A DNA stretch of 64,000 nucleotides from Thalassia testudinum (Eukaryota; Streptophyta; Magnoliopsida; Alismatales; Hydrocharitaceae), in assembly GCA_037157565.1 (NCBI GenBank), contig JAZHRO010000055.1:41509001-41573000 (forward strand). The letters are read 5' to 3'. The notes under the pieces were generated by a model. It was given only the letters and a program-made list of their open reading frames with translations, had not been told where the DNA came from and made no database searches. Shown here piece after piece: positions 46,755-55,039 of this stretch; within the stretch, counting starts at the first letter, position 1, and each line of letters opens with the position of its first letter. A program made the position numbers and the translations under genes.

Positions 46755-47190
46755 CATTTTGGTCACGATTAAAAACCGTTACCAAAGGGTTTATAACCGT
46801 CACCAATTAGTGACAGCAAAAGTTGCGTTGCGGAAGGGTCTTTAGTGACAATTCCACCCAAAACCATCCACAAAAAATTTGGTGACGATTTCACCAAGAA
46901 CTGTCACCAAAGGCAGAGATATTTGGTGACGGTTCCACCCAAAACCATCACTAAAGCCCCCACCGTAGCTAAGTTCCATAGCTTTGGTCATGGTTATAAA
47001 CGGTGACCAGACGATTTGGTGATGGTTTCACAAGGAATTGTCACCAAAGGCGGAGATATTTGGTGATAGTTCCACACAAAACCGTCACCAAAGCCCCCAC
47101 CGTAGCTAGGTTCCACACCTTTGCTCATGGTTATAAACGGTGACCAAACACGTTTAGTCACAGTTGTAGAACCGTGACCAAAGGTCTCTT
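46755..47190. repeat. CACTA#3 left subterminal repeats, including a 138-bp tandem duplication
   Basis: Over fifteen copies of TTGGTGACGGTT or its complement AACCGTCACCAAA occur. Two long units, about 46882-47019 and 47021-47157, align end to end; both contain GGCGGAGATATTTGGTGA or a one-base variant, then CCCCCACCGTAGCTA and GGTTATAAACGGTGACCA. The duplication increases the number of presumed transposase-binding sites. Confidence 0.85.
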
Positions 47191-47199
47191 AAAATAAAA

Positions 47200-48190
47200 T
47201 ATTAATCCCATTAGATTCCTGCCCATCTTGTTGTGGCCATAGATCAACTTCATCAATTACACATGAGAAAAATCCTTAAAAGTATTCTAGAGATCATGTC
47301 ACCAACTTACATACCAAGAAATTTCAAGAGAATCTTATTTCAATCCTTTTATTTTTGCATCAGTAACCAAAACTTGGATGCGGACAAGCAAAATTGCTGT
47401 AAACAAGGATGTGAACAAGCAAAATAGTTGCATATATGATTGATACAAGAGCGTAGTTTTAGAGTAAAATAACCAAGAACCACAGTGTGATACATTTATA
47501 AGAGGGAATTTGACAAAAAATGTTGCATTGAGACACTCACAGGAACTTGACAGGCAATGCCAATAACATTTTCAAGCGAATGTTCTAGGCATAAAAATTA
47601 CGAACCCTGGCAAATGACATTTCATCCCAGTCAAAACAAGAATTCAAACAGAAGCTCCCTTGGACACTCCATTAACATTAGAAGCTTGTTTCTCTGCATT
47701 CATTCAGACAATTATCTTCATCAAAACATGCACTTAAAAAGAAAAAAAGGATTACAATTAGGTACACTGATGTCCAAATACAGTAATGCCTTTATTAAGA
47801 TTGCAATGGCATTCCAAGGAGAGTGTAGAAGATGACTATTTTTTCAAAGGGAAGTTACAAGGCATTTAGCAAACACATTATTCAGGGAAAAGTTTATAAA
47901 TGAGCACAGCAAACTAAGGTGATAAATTTTAGCAAAGCAGGCCAACTAAGGCCCCTAAATGACTGCTTAGTGAGGTTAAATAGCAAAAAAAAAACTACAG
48001 CAAACATAGCTTAACCATGAGTGTGTGAGAAGATTTATCATATAGCTATGCACATTTTTGTGAAACAACCAAAGATTTTCATCATTGAGTCAAAAGGTTC
48101 TCTAGGATTTTCATCAAACAAGGTACATAAATAATCCACGAAAATGTCATTTACAATAATAAATGACAACCAACACACGAGGTAGACAAA
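47200..48190. other. CACTA#3 interior with no recognisable gene
   Basis: AT-rich sequence with short frames only (47233-47427, 47557-47835), none with a recognisable motif. Possibly captured intron or UTR sequence. Confidence 0.4.
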
Positions 48191-48234
48191 TTTATGTGTA
48201 CCTGCTGCTGCTGCATCTACATCTGCTACTGCTA

Positions 48235-48857
48235 TTTTTTTTTTTTTTTGAACTAAAAAGGAATGCTATCGAATCACTGATAGCAATCCAGGAGAGCTTT
48301 TATTGATTAAAAGATAGCAAAAAAATTACATGAGTGAACCCCATTGGTGTAGGAGATTCCAGCAATTGTTTACAATATTATCCACATTCATTGGACTCTC
48401 CTGAAACAAACTCTCATTTCTAGCTCTCCATACCGACCATAATACTGCCACCAAGGGCAAATATGGCTTATTCACCCTCAAAAAGGAACTCCAAAGACTT
48501 TCCCATGTGGGAATAGTTTCCCTACACACCTTCCTCCAAACACAATCTGTAATCATGCAAGTGGAAAAAATATGAAGACTGGAGTCATTATGCATCCCAC
48601 ACAAATGGCAGAAGTGAGCGGGGGTGCCCATTCTCCTATGCCTCAAATCTCCCATTATCAAGCCATCTCTTCTGCATAACCACAAAAAAATTTGTACCTT
48701 CAATGGTACCTTCAATTTCCATATCTTCTTCCCAATCTCATCAACCGCAGCCATTCTAGACGAAGTGATAAGCTTATCATAGGAAGCCACTAAGGAGAAA
48801 GCCACTGAGGATGAAGTGATAAGCTTATCATAAGCTTATCATAGGCAACCTCAGCCA
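48235..48857 (-). mobile_element. 5'-truncated L1-type LINE insertion with poly(A) and TSD
   Basis: Fifteen T at 48235-48249 are the poly(A) tail of a minus-strand insertion. The frame 48805-48326 (159 codons) is the zf-RVT region at the C-terminus of plant LINE reverse transcriptases: KIWKLKVPLKVQIFLWLCRR, then TPAHFCHLCG, SSLHIFSTC and WSVWRARNESLF. The 17-mers at 48218-48234 and 48858-48874 (TACATCTGCT..TGCTA) match at 16 of 17 and are the likely target duplication. Everything upstream of the zinc region is missing, as is usual for LINEs. The open frame makes it one of the youngest insertions here. Confidence 0.85.
48326..48805 (-). pseudogene. LINE ORF2 C-terminal fragment (zf-RVT)
   Basis: A 159-codon open frame without the reverse transcriptase or endonuclease. 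The His/Cys cluster CHLCG...HIFSTC near residues 85-100 fits the zinc-binding region found after plant LINE reverse transcriptases. The frame ends near the natural C-terminus (HQWGSLM) only 77 bp from the poly(A) tract. Its ATG is internal to the original protein, so no independent product is expected. Confidence 0.85.
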
Positions 48858-49140
48858 TACATCTGCTGCTGCTATTGCTACATTTGCTACTACTGCTGCT
48901 GCATCTACATCTGCTACTGCTATTGCTACATTTGCTACTACTGCTGCTGCATCTGGAAAGGTGTACCTACTGCTGCTGCATCTGCATATGTTGCTGCTAT
49001 TGCTGCATTTGCTACTGCTACTGCTGCATCTACATCTGCTGCTGCTATTGGTGCATTTGCTACTACTGTTGCTGCATCTGGAAAGGTGTACCTATTGCTG
49101 CTGCATCTGCATCTGCTGCTGCTACTACTGCATCTGGAAA
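48858..49140 (+). repeat. Imperfect (CTG/GCT)n trinucleotide and minisatellite tract
   Basis: CTGCTGCTATTGCTACATTTGCTACTA-type units recur. GTGTACCTRCTGCTGCTGCAT or a variant appears near 48197 (left of the LINE), 48961 and 49087. The LINE inserted into this tract. Frames read as Leu/Cys/His on one strand and Ala/Asp/Val on the other. The Ala-rich reading could be coding in origin, but I treat it as repeat. Confidence 0.85.
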
Positions 49141-49254
49141 GTCTACTCTTTTTGGAATAAGGATGGAAAAGAAGCAAATATATATAATACCTACTAAGCT
49201 CCAAAATCTATCTACCTACCTAGGAAATAGACCACTGAAGGAGGAGCATCTATG

Positions 49255-49530
49255 CTGCATCTCTACTACTTCATTGCTAAGTTGAATGCTCTGAAGGAGG
49301 AGATGAAGGTTGCAAACGAGCACTTGGTTTATCTGGAAAAGAAGAAATCTCAAGCATTTAAGGAGCTGAAGCAATGGATGGGTTGGCCTCTGCCTTGAAA
49401 GAAGCAGATGCTGAAGCAAAAGAATCAAAGAAAGAACTAGAGATGAAGGAATCTGAAGTTTCTGATGCACTATGTTAGCTAGCTGAACTGAAGAAAGCTC
49501 TCAAGTCCACTAAAGAGAGGTACAAAACAT
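49255..49530 (+). pseudogene. Coiled-coil protein fragment (WEB-family-like)
   Basis: The plus-strand frames read LNALKEEMKVANEHLVYLEK, then KKSQAFKELK, a 1-base frame change, AMDGLASALKEADAEAKESK, KELEMKESEVSDALC, a stop and LAELKKALKSTKERYK. The heptad pattern and the phrase SALKE.D.EAKE.K.EL resemble plant WEB-type (weak chloroplast movement) coiled-coil proteins. Any long coiled coil is a possible alternative. One stop and a frameshift are visible. It is on the opposite strand to the transposase genes. Probably a captured host exon. Confidence 0.45.
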
Positions 49531-50118
49531 TGCTTTCCATTTGTTGAAATCAAACAAGAAATTGATAGGATAGTTTCTAATAATTGAAGCCAATTGCTCG
49601 CAATGTATATTACATCTAATAATTAAAAAATTCAACCAAATGGAATCTATCATGAAGAAAAGGTTAGAGCGATGCAAATCTTATCGATTCAAGGTAATAT
49701 TTGATAAAAAGAAATGAAAAAGTGACACAAATTTTGATGACTAGTGTACATAGTCAAAATTGCAATCGAAATAAGCTAATGCAAGATTGTAGGCCCAATT
49801 ATAGGATAAATTTATCCTGGGCTGAACCATTCCAACAAGGATTAGTGGATTTAATCCCACTACATGGTGCCCAAAAGACATGATAGCTGACACATTCCTT
49901 GGATGTGATTGGCAAAATCAATGCTAAAGTGGCAAGGAAATATAGAACAATCGAGAAGACAAGGATAACTGACTATATATATAGCATTGCTCTTAAAAAG
50001 TAACAAAAAAACAAATAATTATAGTCATTGGCTAAAGATCCAACAGTGATTAATGAAACCACTAGATTTAGAATAGGGTGTTTATGAAGGCATTAAAGGG
50101 TGAAATTTTCTTTGATTA
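49531..50118. other. Gene-free spacer inside CACTA#3
   Basis: AT-rich, only one short frame (49701-49883) without a motif. Could be intron or downstream sequence of the captured genes on either side. Confidence 0.4.
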
Positions 50119-50120
50119 AA

Positions 50121-52530
50121 TTACATGGCAACAGCAGGCTCGGCAAAAGTAGCAACAGCAGCAACAGCAAACTTACTTGGGTCCTGCATCATCATGTAAT
50201 ATGTTTGATTAACTAGGAAAGTTAATTTACCATAGGAAAAAAGAGAGATTTAATCAAACCTTCAAGTACTCTTTGACAGTTTCAGCTTGCGAGAATGAGT
50301 ACTCAGTCACAACCACAATAGAAAGAACATTCTTATAAGCATTTATAAACATGTGGGGAGCAGCAGCCAGGGTTGGGTAGGAAATGGCCAGGGATAGAGA
50401 AGCGACCATGGAAACACTAGTAGCAAACTTCTCAACTAGATCATCTTCGGTCAAATCCAAAACCTCAGGGCTAAAGACCAAGCCATCATCATAAACAGAG
50501 ACAAGCACAAGACCATATGAGAATGGCCTGATGCCAAGCTTGGCAAGTAGGGCAGCCTCGGATGATCCAACCTTATCGTCTTTCTTGATAAGTTCAACCA
50601 GGGTAATAATTTCAACAGTTCCCTTGTTAATCTTGGTGGGATTGTTGAGAACCTAGAGGAGACAAAAAGAGAATGTTGTAGAGCAGTTAGAATTACTCTA
50701 CGAATGTTTAATTAATAGAGAAGAGGCTGATTTGGTGCACCTGGAAGAAAGATGTCTGGGAGGGATCCAACCCAGTATTCCCAAGAGGAACAACAACATC
50801 TATGGGTGCAACAAGTCCAACACGAGCAGGTGCACCAATCTGATAACAATTACCGCATTACATAAGTACAAAATCATCAAACATTGTCAAACTAAGTTAT
50901 GTATTCAGAATTGGGCACCATGCAACAGAGACACAACTGTATCATGCATGGCAAACCCAGAGAGACAATTACATCACAGGTGGAATTCAGAAAACCAGTC
51001 AAGAAATAGTTTTCCCCAGATTGGCAGTCTGAGAGATTGAATTGTGTAAAGAATTGCCAATTGGCAAAGAAACCTCATGAAACCATGTCATAGTTGCATC
51101 ATTTCAACCTTAGTGCTTTTTACTTTAAGGCCTAAACTTAAGAAGTTTTATGCTTCATATTGCTGTCATTATCAATGAACATGTTCCCAGATATCAAAAT
51201 CACCGAAAACAATCTGCCAAATAAACGAACAATGGAGCCTAATCAAAGGAATATCACTTCCCTATCCACCATCCCAGGTAACAATATTATTATAATATCA
51301 GTATATTGAAGGTTGGTTTTATCCACTCAGAGTGTGCAGAGCCAAACGATAAGTTAGATTCTCCATTTGCTTTCCAAGTTCTTTTGAATAATACTTTGCA
51401 GAAGATAAATTGTAAAAATTTGAATCATAAGAGTATTGGAAAATGTTGTATTAAAGTAGTATACTTCATGATTTGGATTTTGTACTCTCTAATCACATAT
51501 CTTTCCATGAGTTTTACTTTTAGGGTACTCCTATCTATAAGTTTGATCATAACATATAATTAATTTTTGTTATTGTGAAAACATTTAACAAATGAAATGT
51601 ATATCTTATAATTTCAGTTAGTATATACAAATTGGAGATGCCAATAACATGATATTGGGGTTAAAACTGAAAGAGAACCAGATTCATGATCAAGAGGCAC
51701 ATCCATTCCTTAATATGCAAGTAATAATAGACAATAGAGAGTATATTTCCATTTGTATATCAAGCTTGAGGGTTTCCAAATCTCTCTAAAAAACATAAGT
51801 TTTTTTTTCGCCAGATAGTACAAAATCCTCTACCATATCTTGAAAAGTTAAAAGCTGAGAGGGCGTCCAGACAATGCTAAAACCATAGCCTAATCACTCA
51901 ATTTGTAAGAAACCCAAACAAATGTGCTCCTAGAAGTGAAAAGATCAAAAAAGGTTTCAAGGATCCTTGGGATACTTATCCTCAAGAGGATCCTTGGAGG
52001 AGCACCTCTACCAAAATAAATACAAAAATAAAAAAACACTAGTTTATATCAAGAACGAACAGCTACATTTGCATACTAATTAACCAATAAGCCATTACTT
52101 GCCAAAACTATAGCCATCTCGAAACAGAAGATTAAAATGAGTCTTCAGGTATATTGCAAGCAATCCACCATAATTTACTACACAAATCAATTATGTAGTA
52201 TATATGTCTACACTGAAAAATAGCTACTTAATCGTCCGATTTTGAGAAACTTGATCAAATATCAAGAAGGGTCAGCCATATTTACATTCGAAAATGCCCA
52301 GCAAGCCATTACTAGCCAAACTATTGCCACTAAACAAAATAAATAGAACACCAAGGAAGTCAAAGCAAGCAAGCCAAACCTTGTACTTGGTGACCTCCTC
52401 TCTGACCTCCTTCAAATCCCCCTTGGTGAAGATAAGCCCCATGTTCCCTTGCAACACCACCAAAGATCGCAACTTTACCAGCAACCTCATACAATTTCCA
52501 GCAGCTCCTTTCCTGCAACATATCTTTCTC
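50121..52530 (-). pseudogene. RPP0 (60S acidic ribosomal protein P0) genomic fragment with introns
   Basis: Four minus-strand exons in order. Exon 52,510-52,379 ([20 protein letters not shown]...VTKYK) ends at a GT donor. Exon 50,840-50,742 ([31 protein letters not shown]) ends at GT. Exon 50,655-50,260 has [61 protein letters not shown] and [11 protein letters not shown]. Exon 50,184-50,121 has DPSKFAVAAVATFAEPAVAM then a stop. P0 anchors the ribosomal stalk. The first exons and the acidic C-terminal tail with its GFSLFD-type end are absent. Retained introns (the longest about 1.5 kb) show capture of genomic DNA rather than cDNA. Confidence 0.92.
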
Positions 52531-52729
52531 AAAAGGCCTTAGTGGATATATGGCATTGCTATTTAGGACATGCCCATAATATTATTATAAAAAGAGTTAT
52601 CTCTCAATTTTAGCTCCCTACTGTTAACTCTTCTGTTACTAATGTCTGTCCTGCCTGTTAAATGGAAAAATCCCATCACCAACATTTATATCAAACACCT
52701 ACTATCAGCAATACAGCATTTGCCTCAGT

Positions 52730-52848
52730 ATTTTCAGATGTCTGGATTTCTCCCCTTTTGTCAGTCCAAGGGCATATATATTGCGTAACATTTATTGATG
52801 ATTTTAGTAAATATGTTTAGGTGTTTCCCTTGCATACCAAAGCAGATA
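52730..52848 (+). pseudogene. Ty1/copia integrase fragment
   Basis: The plus-strand frame gives SDVWISPLL, GHIYCVTFIDDFSKYV, one stop (TAG near 52815) and VFPLHTKAD. This matches the start of the copia integrase core (usual SDVWGP.P...G..YYVTFIDD.S...WV). About 40 residues are present, including one catalytic-region Asp. It runs in frame directly into a LINE segment at about 52849. Non-functional. Confidence 0.8.
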
Positions 52849-53490
52849 ACGAGGAAATTGCAGGTTTAGCACAAGAAATCGAACGTAAACTGGAAGAAAG
52901 AAAAGCAAATATTCAGTTTGAGCTTGCTAATTTACAGGGGAGGTCAGTAGAAAAATGTAATTGCAGTAAGGAATTGGAACTTCAAAAGAAATATGACGAG
53001 GTGCTAAAACAGGAGGAGGTGCATTGGTACCAAAGGTCAAGACATGAATGGGTTCAAAGTGGTGATAAGAATACAAAGTTTTTTCACTTGTACGCTCAAA
53101 ATAGAAAGAGGAAGAATTCAATCAATTGGATCACCCTCCCAAATGGAGAAGAAACTACAGACCAAAGTATTGTCAGTAATTACTTCTACAATTTTGTCAA
53201 GGAATCATAGACCACCTAGAATTCAGAAATCTGACCTGATGAATTATTTTCTAATCAGCATTGGCCATCAGGGGTGGAAAGCAACTGGTGCACACAAATC
53301 CCAGATTAAGATGAAATTCATAATGTCCTATTTAAGATTCATTCGTGTAAAAGCTCAGGCCCTGATGGCCTCAATAAAATCATCACGTGGAAGATGGATA
53401 TGCCAACAATAAAATTGATGAGGGAAATGGTAGATAAAATTCAGTTTAGCATTTACATATCATGGCTCAAGCAAATCAGATTACATGATA
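52849..53490 (+). pseudogene. L1-type LINE ORF2 fragment (linker to start of reverse transcriptase)
   Basis: The frame contains ELELQKKYDEVLKQEEVHWY, QRSRHEWVQSGDKNTKFFHL, then NRKRKNSINWITLPNGEE and a stop at 53209. This is the conserved segment between endonuclease and reverse transcriptase in plant LINEs. After a frame change LFKIHSCKSSGPDGLNKIIT corresponds to the ..KAPGPDG.. start of the reverse transcriptase. Catalytic YADD-type motifs are not present. It is unrelated to the LINE at 48.2-48.9 kb, which covers a different part and is on the other strand. Confidence 0.82.
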
Positions 53491-54555
53491 AGTTATGGGC
53501 TAAGACAGATATTATCATGCGTGATAGGCAAACGAAAATTTTAAGCATAAAACTGTAGGTCATCATCGCCAAGATCATGGCTTGGATTACGTCCGACTCT
53601 AAAATTTGTTTCAACCTTATCATAAGTGTGAGGCTTATAAAAATGGTATGTCCCCCTAAGTACACAGTAAGCACATATTTATGTGTACTTCAAGACCAGA
53701 TGAATACATGCTCCTTTTTACAGTCCATCCGGCCACCAGATTTGATAACCGGGGTGGTAGAACATTGGATTGCCACTAGATGGACTGGTGACAGTGAAGA
53801 AGGGTGCTGAGGCCTGTTGCTTTAGGAACAAGCGACAAAGTTGATAATTAAAATTTGTGTTCTTGTTTAATAAGTTGCAGAATGAAATTGACCACCATAC
53901 ATAAAGTCAGCCAAAGTATGACACAACGTTTCAAAAACTTTTTCACATTCAATGCAATATGGCTACTTACTTCAAGCACTTGTTGTTGGACATGCAAAGT
54001 ATGATATACACATTCAATTAAACTGAGCAACAACCAAACTAACAAACCAAAATTTAAAGAAATCAACCTGCTGGTGGTGGGATTATCTGGATACAAGGTA
54101 GGTTCTAATTACCCTTCCAAGTAGGATTATCTGGAACTGTTGCTTTACTCTTCTAGCTTGCATGATCTGGAAGGCGAGTTTCATAAAATCCAAAGTCATC
54201 AAGAATTGATTTCTTGCTAACATGATCCTTAAACAACTTGAGAATTTGATTACCTTGATCAAGTCGCACCTGTTGATCAGGAATAGGAAATTGCGATTAG
54301 AATGACCTTTACTAAAAGAACACGATGACTGGAATCTATTTGGTGCTTCATGAAAGTATACCAGCTGAGTGCCTCTTCTGTTTGTCACAGGCTTATTCTC
54401 ATTATTTTCCAAAATAATATGCTTGAGAGTACTTTAGCACATCAAACACATCAAGCATGATTATTACTTTAGCACTACCTGAGAGTGAACTAATGCATAA
54501 TATGACTAATCAACATATACAACTACTGGAAAACATGATCACAAAGGCAATGGAA
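53491..54555. other. Interior of CACTA#3, exon-like frames not recognised
   Basis: A minus-strand frame near 54,260-54,170 reads VRLDQGNQILKLFKDHVSKK and continues ILDDFGFYETRLPDHAS, which looks protein-like but matches no family I can name. Other frames (53848-54096, 54083-54412) overlap it. Probably part of a captured host gene, perhaps next to the kinase fragment. Confidence 0.35.
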
Positions 54556-54559
54556 AGTA

Positions 54560-54655
54560 CCGAGCTCGAGGAGTTGGCTCCCTCATCATGCAGATAAGCA
54601 AGCCCTCGAGCCATCCCAAGAATTATGTTGAATCTTTGTTTCCAGTTAGGGATCC
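54560..54655 (-). pseudogene. Receptor-like kinase fragment (kinase subdomain VIa)
   Basis: Minus-strand frame IPNWKQRFNIILGMARGLAY then LHDEGANSSSS. W..R..II.G.ARGLAYLHE is the hallmark of plant receptor-like/cysteine-rich receptor kinases just before the catalytic loop HRD. The HRD loop itself is not present and the frame changes to Ser-rich sequence. About 30 codons only, inside CACTA#3 and on the same strand as its transposase genes. A captured exon piece. Confidence 0.75.
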
Positions 54656-55039
54656 ATGCTGTTCACCTATTAGGTAACCGCTAAAAAAAGAACACCACAA
54701 ATCAGAGTTAAACAAAAAAGGGTGAAAGAAGGAAAAAATGGTAGGTAGATCTGATACCTGAGCTCTTTTTTGCCAATTACAGAATAATAACCAGAGTCCA
54801 CTACTTCTGTTGGTGCTACTACCATTGTGAAAGCTTCATACATTCACCACAAATCCAAACATACTCATATCATTATTTCCCACATTCATATACCACAAAT
54901 GCAAATATATATTCTACCATTCATATATATATTCCATTAGTCACCACATGCATGATACTCATTCATAAATAAAACACATGCATATATAACATGTTTTGAA
55001 ATGTATACATAAAACAAGACATGTGAAAATAAAAAAAAA

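Noticed and set aside
46755..47190. Possible CRISPR-like spacing of repeats
   Set aside because: Degenerate subterminal transposon repeats in both orientations in a plant sequence; no constant spacer structure.
48875..49285. 136-codon Leu/Cys-rich frame resembling a membrane protein
   Set aside because: Trinucleotide repeat translated; hydrophobicity is a repeat artefact.
50121..52530. Functional RPP0 gene
   Set aside because: The stop comes right after AEPAVAM, before the acidic tail, and the first exons are not found upstream.
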